DNA from: CAZCZU01 sp964503475
GTDB taxonomy: Bacteria; Pseudomonadota; Zetaproteobacteria; Mariprofundales; Mariprofundaceae
DNA: 64,000 nt
Assembly: GCA_964503475.1 (NCBI GenBank)
Contig: CAZCZU010000008.1
Location: 7,634-71,633, forward strand
Direction: 5' to 3'
A program made the position numbers and the translations under genes. The notes under the pieces were generated by a model that ran no database searches, was not told where the DNA came from, and was given only the letters and a program-made list of their open reading frames with translations. Below are positions 11,428 to 20,171 of the stretch, in pieces; within the stretch, counting starts at the first letter, position 1, and every line of letters begins with the position of its first letter.

Positions 11428-12500
11428 TGCTGTTTGGTGGCTGCTATCAGGGGCGGCGGGTTCTGTTGACTGGCCATACAGGTTTCAAGGGCAGCTGGTT
11501 AGCACTCTGGCTGGCCGAGTTAGGAGCCGAGGTAACCGGTGTATCGCTTGATCCCGAAACGGATCCGAATCACTGGGGAATGCTGAATCTGGAGATCGAT
11601 GACCGGCGGTTGGATATCCGCGAGGCAGAGGCATTGCAGGCTGTGGTCGAAGAGGTTCAGCCCGAGATGGTTTTTCACCTGGCAGCTCAGCCCCTGGTTC
11701 GTCGTTCCTATGCCGATCCGCTTACCACTTGGAATACGAATGTCATGGGCACAGCCCATGTGCTTGAGGCCTGCCGTCATGCCGCTTCCGTGAAGGCCGC
11801 TATCGTGGTGACGACTGATAAGTGTTATCAAAACATGGAGTGGAACTGGGGTTACCGGGAAAATGACCGTCTGGGTGGTCACGATCCCTATTCCGCCTCA
11901 AAAGCTGCCGCCGAACTTTTGGTGGCCAGCTACAGGGACTCCTTCTTTTCCGGGGATCACTCTCTCCTATTGGCATCTGCCCGGGCAGGTAATGTGATTG
12001 GTGGCGGAGACTGGAGCGAGGACAGGTTGATTCCCGACCTGGTTCGGGCTGTTGCCGATCAACGCTCGCTGGAAATACGCTCTCCTGCCGCAACCCGTCC
12101 GTGGCAGCATGTGCTGGAGTCACTCTCCGGTTATCTGTTGCTTGGGCAGAAGCTGCTGGCGGGCGAACAGGTTTTTGCTACGGCATGGAATTTCGGCCCC
12201 GATGATTCGGGTAATATGCAGGTCGAGCAGGTGTTGAAGCGGATGGCGAGCGAATGGAAAGAACTGCGCTGGCATGTCAGTGATGCGCCGCAGCCCCATG
12301 AAGCGAACCTGCTGCAACTGGACAGCACCATGGCAAGGCAGATGTTGCAATGGCTGCCTGTCTGGGGGCTTTCCGAGGCTATCGGGCAGACTGCCGCCTG
12401 GTATCGTGCCCTCCTGACTCAGGGTAAGGCGATCAGCCGTGATCAGTTGGTCGCTTATATCGATAGGGCCCGTGAAAAAGAGTTGGGCTGGGCTGGCTGA
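11424..12500 (+). CDS. rfbG: CDP-glucose 4,6-dehydratase
   Basis: Extended SDR converting CDP-glucose to CDP-4-keto-6-deoxyglucose. [32 protein letters not shown] is the RfbG N-terminus. Catalytic elements are [10 protein letters not shown] and the YSASKAAAE Tyr-Lys pair. [24 protein letters not shown] and [16 protein letters not shown] are family signatures. 358 residues. No RfbH-type 3-dehydrase follows, so a 3,6-dideoxy sugar (abequose, tyvelose) is not expected; instead an epimerase and a methyltransferase follow. Confidence 0.95.
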   Translation: MMLFGGCYQGRRVLLTGHTGFKGSWLALWLAELGAEVTGVSLDPETDPNHWGMLNLEIDDRRLDIREAEALQAVVEEVQPEMVFHLAAQPLVRRSYADPLTTWNTNVMGTAHVLEACRHAASVKAAIVVTTDKCYQNMEWNWGYRENDRLGGHDPYSASKAAAELLVASYRDSFFSGDHSLLLASARAGNVIGGGDWSEDRLIPDLVRAVADQRSLEIRSPAATRPWQHVLESLSGYLLLGQKLLAGEQVFATAWNFGPDDSGNMQVEQVLKRMASEWKELRWHVSDAPQPHEANLLQLDSTMARQMLQWLPVWGLSEAIGQTAAWYRALLTQGKAISRDQLVAYIDRAREKELGWAG

Positions 12501-13051
12501 TGAATATATGCCAGACGTCGATCGCCGGCCTCGCCGTGGTAGAGACATCACCATATCGCGATGCGCGGGGGGCATTTGCCCGCCTGTTCTGCACGGACGA
12601 ACTGGTTGGCCTTGTTGGAGACAGGCAGATTGTGCAGATCAATCACTCCCGAACTGCATCCGAAGGAGCGGTAAGGGGGATGCATTTTCAGTATGCACCG
12701 CACGCCGAAATGAAGATGGTTCGTTGCCTCAGGGGAAGGGTCTGGGATGTAGCTGTCGACCTTCGCGCTGGTTCTCCGACATTTCTGCAGTGGTATGCCT
12801 GTGAGCTGACTCCGGACAATGCACGGATGCTGGTTGTTCCGGAAGGATGCGCGCATGGCTTTCAGGTGTTGGAGCCGGAGTCGGAGCTGCTTTATCTGCA
12901 TACAGCTGCCTACGCTCCCGATGCCGAGGGTGGAGTGCGTTTCGATGACCCGGCACTGGGGATCGAGTGGCCATTGCCTGTCGGAGAGCTTTCAGAGCGT
13001 GATCGCCAGCATCCGCTAATTACCAAGGAATTTCAGGGCCTGAACTTATGA
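12500..13051 (+). CDS. RmlC-like sugar 3,5-epimerase acting in the CDP-sugar cassette
   Basis: Cupin of 183 residues. It shows the RmlC family features YRDARGAFARLFC, the base-forming His in INHSRTASEGAVRGMHFQ, KMVRCLRGRVWDVAVDLRAGSPTF and VPEGCAHGFQVLEPESELLYLHTA. Position between rfbG and a C-methyltransferase argues that its substrate is a CDP-4-keto-6-deoxyhexose, not dTDP-4-keto-6-deoxyglucose; no rmlA, rmlB or classical rmlD cassette is in the window. It overlaps rfbG by one base and the next gene by 4. Whether C3, C5 or both are inverted is unknown. Confidence 0.85.
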   Translation: MNICQTSIAGLAVVETSPYRDARGAFARLFCTDELVGLVGDRQIVQINHSRTASEGAVRGMHFQYAPHAEMKMVRCLRGRVWDVAVDLRAGSPTFLQWYACELTPDNARMLVVPEGCAHGFQVLEPESELLYLHTAAYAPDAEGGVRFDDPALGIEWPLPVGELSERDRQHPLITKEFQGLNL

Positions 13052-14274
13052 ATTGCCGTCATTGCCATACGCCGCTGCAGCATGTTTTTCTCGATCTTGG
13101 CTTTGCGCCTCCCTCGAATGCCTATGTAAAGAGGGAAGGGTTGCAGGCTCCCGAGCTTTACTTTCCGTTGAAACTCTATGTCTGCGATGCCTGTTGGTTG
13201 GTGCAGACCGAAGATTATTCGCGCTCCGATGAGCTTTTTACCGAGGAGTACGCCTATTTCTCATCTGTATCGAAAGGGTGGCTGGCGCATGCGGCCCGCT
13301 ACTGCGAGCAGATGACCGAGCGTCTCGGACTCGACGGCGATAGCCTGGTGATCGAGGTGGCTTCCAATGACGGATACCTGCTCAAGAATTTTGTGGCTGC
13401 CGGTATTCCCTGCCTGGGTGTGGAGCCGACCGACAGTACGGCCGAGGCGGCTGAGGCGCTCGGTATTCCGGTGCTGCGCGATTTCTTTGGTCAGCAGCTT
13501 GCCGGCCAGCTGGCGACCGAAGGCAGGCAGGCCGATCTGATTCTCGGCAACAACGTTTATGCCCATGTGCCCGATATCAACGATTTTACGTCTGGACTGA
13601 AAGCAGCCCTGAAGCCAGGGGGGACGATTACGCTCGAGTTTCCTCATCTGCTGCAGCTGATCAGCCATAACCAGTTCGACACCGTTTATCACGAGCATTA
13701 CTCCTATCTCTCCCTGCAGGCCGTACAGTGCATTTTCGAGCAGGCCGGTTTGCGGGTTTGCGATGTCGAGGAGTTGCCGACACATGGTGGAAGCCTTCGT
13801 GTTTACGGTTGTCATGCCGATGATGACAGGGCAACCTCGACTGCAGTCGAGCGAGTGCTGCAGGAGGAGATCGATGGTGGCCTGCAGCAGCTTGATACCT
13901 ACCTCTCCTTCCAACCGAAGGCAGACAGGGTCAAGGATGACCTGCTGCAGTTTCTGATTGAGCAGAAGCGTGCCGATAAAAAAGTGGCTGCCTATGGCGC
14001 AGCAGCCAAGGGGAATACCCTGCTGAACTACGCGGGCGTTAAGCCCGATTTACTCGGTTTCGTCTGTGATGCGGCATCTTCCAAGCAGGGGAAATTCATG
14101 CCGGGAAGTCATATTCCGATTCTGGTTCCCGATGCCATCGGTGAGTCCAGGCCCGATTATGTGGTGATATTGCCATGGAATATTGCCGATGAAGTGATGA
14201 AGCAGAACGACTTCATTCGAAGCTGGGGTGGGCGGTTCGTGACGGCCGTGCCACATCTTCAGGTGCATGAATGA
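13048..14274 (+). CDS. SAM-dependent sugar C-methyltransferase (NovU/TylCIII-like architecture)
   Basis: 408 residues with the three-part layout of deoxysugar C-methyltransferases. An N-terminal zinc-type cluster (CRHCHTPL... CDACWLVQ, ~1-55) is followed by a class I SAM fold (VIEVASNDGYLLKNF, LGVEPTDST, LILGNNVYAHVPDINDF, ~100-220). The C-terminal domain contains VAAYGAAAKGNTLLNYAGVKPDLLGFVCDAASSKQGKFMPGSHIPI (~310-355). YHEHYSYLSL is the active-site segment of this family. Known members methylate carbon 3 or 5 of 4-keto sugars. Context points to a CDP-4-keto-6-deoxyhexose. Shares domain plan with the protein at 15188. Confidence 0.87.
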   Translation: MNCRHCHTPLQHVFLDLGFAPPSNAYVKREGLQAPELYFPLKLYVCDACWLVQTEDYSRSDELFTEEYAYFSSVSKGWLAHAARYCEQMTERLGLDGDSLVIEVASNDGYLLKNFVAAGIPCLGVEPTDSTAEAAEALGIPVLRDFFGQQLAGQLATEGRQADLILGNNVYAHVPDINDFTSGLKAALKPGGTITLEFPHLLQLISHNQFDTVYHEHYSYLSLQAVQCIFEQAGLRVCDVEELPTHGGSLRVYGCHADDDRATSTAVERVLQEEIDGGLQQLDTYLSFQPKADRVKDDLLQFLIEQKRADKKVAAYGAAAKGNTLLNYAGVKPDLLGFVCDAASSKQGKFMPGSHIPILVPDAIGESRPDYVVILPWNIADEVMKQNDFIRSWGGRFVTAVPHLQVHE

Positions 14275-15191
14275 AGGTGCTTCTGACCGGCGCCAGTGGT
14301 TTTATTGGTCGTCATACGATTCCGTTCCTGCTGGAGCAGGGATACGAGGTGTTTGCTGTTTCGCGGAGCGGAAAGCCGCTGGTCGACCGCCGAGGCCTTC
14401 ACTGGCTTGGTGCAGATCTGCTCAAGAGCGGTGAGGTGGAGCGGCTTGTGCAAACGGTTTGCCCCACCCACCTGCTGCACCTGGCATGGGAGGCGACGCC
14501 CAGAAAATACTGGCAGTCGCCGGCCAACTACCGCTGGGTTGAGGCGAGTCTGTCACTCTTTCGTACCTTTGCCGAGCAGGGCGGAAAGCGAGCGGTTGGA
14601 ACCGGGACGTGTGCCGAGTATGACTGGATGCAGGCAGCACCCTACCGGGAAACCAGTACATCGTGTCAGAGTCATAGCCCCTACAGTCTTTGCAAGCATG
14701 CTCTCTATTCACTGCTTACCGGATACTGCCGGGCGGCGGATGTCTCCTTTGCCTGGGGGCGGCCATTTTTTCTTTTCGGGCCGCATGAGGCTCCCAATCG
14801 GCTGGTTCCACAGGTGATGACGTCGCTGCTGAAACACGAGAGCGTGGCGTGCTCGGAGGGCAGGCAGATTCGCGATTTTCTCTATGTTGAGGATGCGGCC
14901 GAAGCGTTTGTGGCGCTTCTGGCTAGTGATGTGGAGGGGGCAGTGAACGTAGCTTCCGGCCACGGCATCTCCGTTCGCGGGCTGGTGGAGGAGATTGCAG
15001 AGCATTTGAACAGTCGCGATCTGGTTCGCTTCGGGGCCAATCAGCCGGATCGGCCCGAGGCTCCGAATGTGGTGGCGGATATTGGGCGCCTTGTCCGGGA
15101 AGTGGGGTATAGACCGCGCACGGCATTGAATCCGGCGATTGACCGGACGAATACCTGGTGGCGAACCGCTATGGCTAAGGTGGATTCATGA
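14271..15191 (+). CDS. NAD(P)-dependent sugar 4-reductase/epimerase (SDR)
   Basis: 306-residue extended SDR: LLTGASGFIGRHTIPFLLEQGYEVFAVSR (Rossmann), THLLHLAWEATPRKYW, catalytic YSLCKHALY, FLFGPHEAPNRLVPQVM. It resembles CDP-abequose synthase and related 4-ketoreductases. As the fifth gene of the rfbF-rfbG-epimerase-methyltransferase run, and overlapping the methyltransferase by ATGA, it is the natural candidate to reduce the 4-keto group of the methylated CDP-sugar. The exact product is not predictable from sequence. Confidence 0.78.
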   Translation: MKVLLTGASGFIGRHTIPFLLEQGYEVFAVSRSGKPLVDRRGLHWLGADLLKSGEVERLVQTVCPTHLLHLAWEATPRKYWQSPANYRWVEASLSLFRTFAEQGGKRAVGTGTCAEYDWMQAAPYRETSTSCQSHSPYSLCKHALYSLLTGYCRAADVSFAWGRPFFLFGPHEAPNRLVPQVMTSLLKHESVACSEGRQIRDFLYVEDAAEAFVALLASDVEGAVNVASGHGISVRGLVEEIAEHLNSRDLVRFGANQPDRPEAPNVVADIGRLVREVGYRPRTALNPAIDRTNTWWRTAMAKVDS

Positions 15192-16357
15192 GGCACTGTC
15201 CTTGCTGTCAGGGTGACAACCTCTTCTCCATTCTGCACCGTCAGGCTGTTCCTGTGCATCAGAACCTGTTGATGCCCGATCGACACGCCGCACTGGATGT
15301 GATGCGTGGAGAGCTTGATATGCAGGCGTGTAGACGCTGTGGTTTCGTCTTCAATGCCACCTTTGACCCGTCATTGCTGCAATACGGTGAGAGTTACGAT
15401 AATCGCCAGACATGTTCAGATACGTTTATGCATCACGTTGATGCTTTGGTGCACCACCTTCTTGAGCAGCGCAATGTGAATCACTGCCGGATTGTTGAGG
15501 TCGGCTGTGGCCAGGGGGACTTTGTCGAGCGCCTGGTTCGCGAAGGGACGGGCAATAGCGGTTTCGGGTTCGATCCGAGTTATCGCGGCAGCGACAGCAG
15601 GCTGGGCGGGAAGCTGCATTTTTATCGCAGCTATTACGGCCCGGATGCGGCTCATATCAAGGCTGATGTCGTGGTTTGCCGCCATGTGATCGAGCATGTG
15701 CCCGAGCCGCTTGTGCTGCTTCAGGCTGTGCGTGAGGCCCTGAAGGATTCAGGGCAGGCGCGCATCTATTTTGAAACGCCTTGCGTCGACTGGATTCTCG
15801 AAAACAGCGTGGTCTGGGACTTCTTTTATGAGCATTGCTCGCTCTTTTCCGCCTCATCCCTGCGCAATGCCTTTGAAACGGCCGGTTTCGTGGTTGATGA
15901 GGTGCGTCATGTTTTTGAAGGGCAGTATTTGTGGATCGAGGCACGGGTGGCCGAGGATTTGAACGATGCTTTGCCTTCTCCCGGGCGGACGTTGAGTCTT
16001 GGTAAGGCTTATGCGGCCCATGAACCAGCATTGATCGGAAAATGGCAGCAAGTGATCGAGGCTGCTGCAACGAACGGTAAGGTCGGCCTGTGGGGCGCAG
16101 GAGCCAAGGGTTCGACCTTTGCCAACCTGATTGACCCTGACTGCTATCTTCTTGATTGTGTCGTGGACCTGAATCCGAATAAGCAGGGGAAATATATCGC
16201 CGGTACGGGACACCCGATCGTCGATTGCAGGGAGCTTGGGGAGCGTGGCGTCAGCAGTGTGATTCTGATGAATCCAAACTATCGTGATGAAAACCTCGTT
16301 CTGCTCAGGCAGGCGAAATTGAATATAGAACTTATTGATCCGGAAGGGGCAGTATGA
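15188..16357 (+). CDS. Zinc-cluster class I SAM methyltransferase
   Basis: 389 residues. The N-terminal cysteine cluster CPCCQGDNL...CRRCGFVFN is followed by a SAM-binding core (RIVEVGCGQGDFVERL, GFDPSYRG, VVCRHVIEHVPEPL). The C-terminal domain is GLWGAGAKGSTFANLIDPDCYLLDCVVDLNPNKQGKYIAGTGHPIV. It has the same plan as the C-methyltransferase at 13048 but lacks the YHEHYSYLS motif, having YEHCSLFSASSL instead. It may therefore methylate a different position or sugar. It overlaps both neighbours by 4 nt. Confidence 0.78.
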   Translation: MRHCPCCQGDNLFSILHRQAVPVHQNLLMPDRHAALDVMRGELDMQACRRCGFVFNATFDPSLLQYGESYDNRQTCSDTFMHHVDALVHHLLEQRNVNHCRIVEVGCGQGDFVERLVREGTGNSGFGFDPSYRGSDSRLGGKLHFYRSYYGPDAAHIKADVVVCRHVIEHVPEPLVLLQAVREALKDSGQARIYFETPCVDWILENSVVWDFFYEHCSLFSASSLRNAFETAGFVVDEVRHVFEGQYLWIEARVAEDLNDALPSPGRTLSLGKAYAAHEPALIGKWQQVIEAAATNGKVGLWGAGAKGSTFANLIDPDCYLLDCVVDLNPNKQGKYIAGTGHPIVDCRELGERGVSSVILMNPNYRDENLVLLRQAKLNIELIDPEGAV

Positions 16358-17121
16358 AACTGAATATCGATACCGAAAACAGTACCTTGATTGTCGAGGA
16401 GAATGGCGAAAGCCGGCAGATGAATCTCTACAGCGATGAGGCTTTTGAATTTGTTTCCCGCATGTGGGTCAAGGTAGGCTGGAACCAGAAGTACCAGTAC
16501 AGCTTCAGCTGGATGGGAAGGCCGATTATCCAGCTGCCGGAAGACATGGTGCGTATGCAGGAGGTGATCTACCGGCTGAAGCCGGATGTGATCATCGAAA
16601 CGGGTGTGGCCCATGGCGGTTCACTCATCTATTACGCCAGCCTGCTCAAGGCTATGGGTTCAAACGGACGGGTGGTCGGTATCGATATCGAGATTCGTCC
16701 GCATAACCGGCAGGCGATCGAGGCACATGAACTTGCGTCGATGATTACTCTGGTTGAAGGCGGTTCGACGGAACCTGACATTGTGACCAAGGCCAAATCG
16801 CTGGTGAATCCGGGCGACAAAGTGCTGGTTATCCTCGATTCGTGCCATACCAAACAGCATGTGGCCGATGAGTTGGAAGCCTACCACGATATTGTTACGC
16901 CTGGTTCCTACATTGTGGCAACCGATGGCATTATGCTGGATCTTTATGATGTGCCTCGCGGTGAAGCGGAGTGGGAGTGGGATCATCCGACGGCGGCGGC
17001 AGCCGAGTTTGCCGAACGGCATGCCGAGTTTGTGGTCGAGCAGCCGGAGTGGCCGTTCAATGAAAGCAGCCTCGACAAGAACATTACACACTGGCCAGGA
17101 GCATGGCTGCGCCGCAAATAA
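16354..17121 (+). CDS. CmcI/rhamnosyl O-methyltransferase family protein (cephalosporin-hydroxylase-like)
   Basis: 255 residues. IIETGVAHGGSLIYYASLLKAMG, VVGIDIEIRPHNRQAIEAHEL, GGSTEPDIV, VLVILDSCHTKQHVADELEAY and YIVATDGIMLDL are typical of the CmcI fold, a SAM-dependent O-methyltransferase family despite its hydroxylase name. Members in polysaccharide loci are thought to methylate sugar hydroxyls; mycobacterial relatives methylate rhamnose of glycolipids. The ATGA overlap with the preceding methyltransferase suggests they modify the same glycan. Confidence 0.8.
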   Translation: MKLNIDTENSTLIVEENGESRQMNLYSDEAFEFVSRMWVKVGWNQKYQYSFSWMGRPIIQLPEDMVRMQEVIYRLKPDVIIETGVAHGGSLIYYASLLKAMGSNGRVVGIDIEIRPHNRQAIEAHELASMITLVEGGSTEPDIVTKAKSLVNPGDKVLVILDSCHTKQHVADELEAYHDIVTPGSYIVATDGIMLDLYDVPRGEAEWEWDHPTAAAAEFAERHAEFVVEQPEWPFNESSLDKNITHWPGAWLRRK

Positions 17122-17134
17122 GATATCCTGAAAC

Positions 17135-18961
17135 ATGAACTCGAATCTGAAGAAAGTTCTGGCACTGCTGTCCCATCGCGAACGCGTTGAGATGGCATGG
17201 CTGTTCCTGGCCATGCTGCTCATGGGTTTGCTGGAGATGGTCGGAGTTGCCTCCATTGCCCCGTTTACGGCGGTTGCGGCAAATCCGGAGCTGATTCAAA
17301 CAAACAGCATGTTGCATGCACTGTGGGAGGTTCTTCAGCCTGAAAGCAGGAACGATTTTCTGTTTATGCTGGGCGTGCTGGTGCTGGCGGTACTTACCTT
17401 TGGTAACGCCTTTTCGGCATTGACCAACTGGCTGTTGCTGCGCTTCGCCAACATGCAGGGACATGAATTATCCAGGAAACTGCTGGTGAAGTATCTGGGA
17501 CAGCCCTACCTTTTTTTCCTGAATCGCAATTCGGCCGAGTTGAGCAAAAATATGTTCTCCGAGGTCGGGCGCGTTGTAGTCGGCGTGCTGACGCCGCTGT
17601 TACGCGTAATGGCTGTCTCCATCGTAGCAATCTGTATTACGGTTTTGCTGGTGATGACGGATCCTTTCCTGGCTGTCGCCATCGTGGTGGTGCTGGGAGG
17701 CGCGTATGCGGCGGTGTTCCTTGTCGTGCGCAAAAAGGTTTCGCGCATAGGTGAGGAGGCGACGGAACTTTCCGGGAAACGTTATCAAGCAGCGAGTGAG
17801 GCATTCGGCAGTATCAAGGAACTGAAGCTTTCCGGCCGAGAGTCACTGTTTATCGAGCGCTACTCCGAACCATCACACCAGCTGGCAAGGCACAATGCCA
17901 CCAGTCAGGCGGTTTCCCAGTTGCCGCGCTACCTGCTCGAAACCATCGCTTTCGGTGGCGTGCTTCTGATCATGCTCTACCTGCTGGCAGTCAAGGGCTC
18001 TCTGAGCGAAGCGCTGCCGGTCATCGCTCTCTATACCTTTGCGGGCTACAGGCTGATGCCGGCCATGCAGCAGCTTTTTAGCAGCATGGCGATGATCCGT
18101 TATAATGAGTCGGCGCTGAATCTTCTTTATCGGGATATTGCTGATGAGGAAGCGGCAATCGCTTCATACGAGGTGGCCAGTCATACAGCTATGCCATTCG
18201 GCGAGTCGATTGAATTCCGTGGTGTCACCTTTTCATATCCGCAGTCTGGTCGCTATGTGCTGGAGGGGCTCGATCTGCAGATTCGTGCCAATAGCGTGGT
18301 TGCGCTGGTCGGTTCGACCGGCTCGGGAAAGACGACAATTCTCGATATGCTGCTTGGGTTGATCCGCCCTGATGCAGGCGGGTTGTACATTGATGGTCGG
18401 GAGGTTGGTCAAGAGGGTGTTCGGCTTTGGCAGCGAAATCTCGGTTATGTGCCGCAATCCATCTATCTCACGGATGACACCATTGAAAGAAATATCGCGT
18501 TTGGAGTTGCCCCGGATGATGTCGATCATTCTCGGGTGGAAGAAGCTGCAAAACTGGCTTGCCTGCATGAGTTCGTTATGCAGGAATTGCCCGACGGGTA
18601 CCATACGATCGTGGGTGAACAGGGCGTGAAACTGAGTGGCGGTCAGCGTCAGCGTATCGGCATCGCCCGTGCGCTGTATCGTGATCCGAAGGTGTTGGTT
18701 CTGGATGAGGCGACAAGTGCTCTGGACGGGATGACGGAACAACGGGTCATGGACGGTATCGCTTCATCCGGATCGGGTAAAACGGTCATTATTGTTGCTC
18801 ACCGACTGCAAACTATACAGCATAGTGATGTTATTCATGTGTTGGAAAAAGGCTCCATCGTAGCCAGTGGAACTTATGACGAGTTGCTGCGTTCCTGTGA
18901 CCGGTTCAGGACTATGGTGCATTCGAGCGAGTCGAAGAAGAACTCTGTAGGAGTTGACTGA
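17135..18961 (+). CDS. ABC transporter, fused permease-ATPase (PglK/MsbA-like lipid-linked glycan flippase)
   Basis: 608-residue half-transporter of the inner membrane. N-terminal ~320 residues carry about six hydrophobic helices (first ~20-45, LFLAMLLMGLLEMVGVASIAPF). The ATPase shows Walker A VGSTGSGKTT (~390), Q-loop VPQSIYL, signature LSGGQRQRIGIARAL and Walker B VLVLDEATSALD, then the switch His in IIVAHRL. PglK, which flips undecaprenyl-PP glycans, shares the short GVASIAPF-type first helix. It is the only evident export protein in the locus, so a flippase role is inferred. ATG 17135, 13 nt after the previous gene. Confidence 0.85.
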   Translation: MNSNLKKVLALLSHRERVEMAWLFLAMLLMGLLEMVGVASIAPFTAVAANPELIQTNSMLHALWEVLQPESRNDFLFMLGVLVLAVLTFGNAFSALTNWLLLRFANMQGHELSRKLLVKYLGQPYLFFLNRNSAELSKNMFSEVGRVVVGVLTPLLRVMAVSIVAICITVLLVMTDPFLAVAIVVVLGGAYAAVFLVVRKKVSRIGEEATELSGKRYQAASEAFGSIKELKLSGRESLFIERYSEPSHQLARHNATSQAVSQLPRYLLETIAFGGVLLIMLYLLAVKGSLSEALPVIALYTFAGYRLMPAMQQLFSSMAMIRYNESALNLLYRDIADEEAAIASYEVASHTAMPFGESIEFRGVTFSYPQSGRYVLEGLDLQIRANSVVALVGSTGSGKTTILDMLLGLIRPDAGGLYIDGREVGQEGVRLWQRNLGYVPQSIYLTDDTIERNIAFGVAPDDVDHSRVEEAAKLACLHEFVMQELPDGYHTIVGEQGVKLSGGQRQRIGIARALYRDPKVLVLDEATSALDGMTEQRVMDGIASSGSGKTVIIVAHRLQTIQHSDVIHVLEKGSIVASGTYDELLRSCDRFRTMVHSSESKKNSVGVD

Positions 18962-18965
18962 TCAG

Positions 18966-20171
18966 ATGATTCCATATGGTAAGCATCACATAGATGAGAG
19001 GGATATCGAGGCCGTGGTCGAGGTGCTTCGTCACGGAACCCTGACACAGGGGCGTGGGGTGGATGCGTTTGAACGTGCGTTCGCCGAATTCGTGGGAGCC
19101 CGGTATGCTATTGCCGTTTCCAGCGGAACGGCTGCCCTGCACCTTGCCTGCCTGGCTGCGGAGTTGAAAGAGGGCGACCATGTTATTACGTCGGCCAACA
19201 CCTTTGTAGCGAGTGCCAACTGTGCGGCATTTGTCGGAGCTTCGCCGGCCTTCGCCGATATCGATCCGGTTTCGTTGAATATGTCACCGGAAGATCTGCG
19301 TTGTCGTTGTGCGGCGCTTGGCCGTGTCGGGGCAGTTATTCCGGTCCATTTCGGAGGTCTTGCCTGTGATATGGAAACCATCCGTACAGTTGCCGATGAA
19401 TACCAGGCTGTCATTATCGAGGATGCCTGCCATGCACTGGGGGGCTCCTACGCAAACGGCGAACCCATCGGCTCCTGCCGCTATTCGGATATGACGGTGT
19501 TCTCCTTCCATCCGGTCAAGGCGATCGCTGCCGGGGAGGGGGGGATGATCACGACAAACAGCCGTGCATTGTACGAGCGTCTGATCATGCTCAGAAGCCA
19601 TGGCATTTTTCATCAAAAGCTTCTGCATGACTTTGGAATCGACGATGCATCAGGTCGTTTTCAATTGCAGGAGGAGGCCTTCCAGGAAGGGAAGATCAAT
19701 CCCTGGTATTTTGAGATGCAGCAGTTGGGCTACAATTACCGACTGACGGAAATCCAGTGTGCACTGGCCCAGTCCCAGCTTGGAAAACTCGATAGTTTTG
19801 TCACTGAGCGCCGCCGACAGGCACAGGTTTACGACAGGGCTTTTTCCGGCATCGATTTCGCCAGCTCCGTCCAGTGCCAGGGCCGGGAAGCGAGCGCTCA
19901 TCATCTCTATGTGCTTCGCATCGATTTTGATGCGTTGGGAACCACTCGTGGTGACTTTATCCGGGCACTGATGAAGATGGGTGTTGGCTCACAGGTGCAT
20001 TACATTCCGGTGCCCCTGCATCCCTATTACAAGGAGAGGGGCTTCAGCCTTTCCGACTATCCGGAGACGGAATCTTACTACCGGCAGGCTCTAACGCTTC
20101 CGCTCTATTACGGATTGACAGAAGAGGAACAGGAACTGGTAATCAAATCGGTCCATTCGTTGCTGGCATGA
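18966..20171 (+). CDS. pseC: UDP-4-amino-4,6-dideoxy-N-acetyl-beta-L-altrosamine transaminase (PseC)
   Basis: PLP aminotransferase of the DegT fold, 401 residues. The MIPYGKHHIDERDIEAVVEVL N-terminus, FVGARYAIAVSSGTAALHLACLAAEL, HFGGLACDM and the PLP lysine in VFSFHPVKAIAAGEGG (Lys ~185) are characteristic of PseC. It aminates the C4 ketone of UDP-2-acetamido-2,6-dideoxy-L-arabino-hexos-4-ulose in the pseudaminic-acid route. ATG 18966 is chosen over TTG 18954 because relatives start MIPYG and the ggag then lies 12 nt upstream. It begins the nonulosonic region. Confidence 0.9.
   Translation: MIPYGKHHIDERDIEAVVEVLRHGTLTQGRGVDAFERAFAEFVGARYAIAVSSGTAALHLACLAAELKEGDHVITSANTFVASANCAAFVGASPAFADIDPVSLNMSPEDLRCRCAALGRVGAVIPVHFGGLACDMETIRTVADEYQAVIIEDACHALGGSYANGEPIGSCRYSDMTVFSFHPVKAIAAGEGGMITTNSRALYERLIMLRSHGIFHQKLLHDFGIDDASGRFQLQEEAFQEGKINPWYFEMQQLGYNYRLTEIQCALAQSQLGKLDSFVTERRRQAQVYDRAFSGIDFASSVQCQGREASAHHLYVLRIDFDALGTTRGDFIRALMKMGVGSQVHYIPVPLHPYYKERGFSLSDYPETESYYRQALTLPLYYGLTEEEQELVIKSVHSLLA

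Noticed and set aside
12500..13051. dTDP-rhamnose gene rmlC
   Set aside because: No rmlA, rmlB or rmlD partners adjoin; it is locked by overlap into an rfbF-rfbG CDP cassette.
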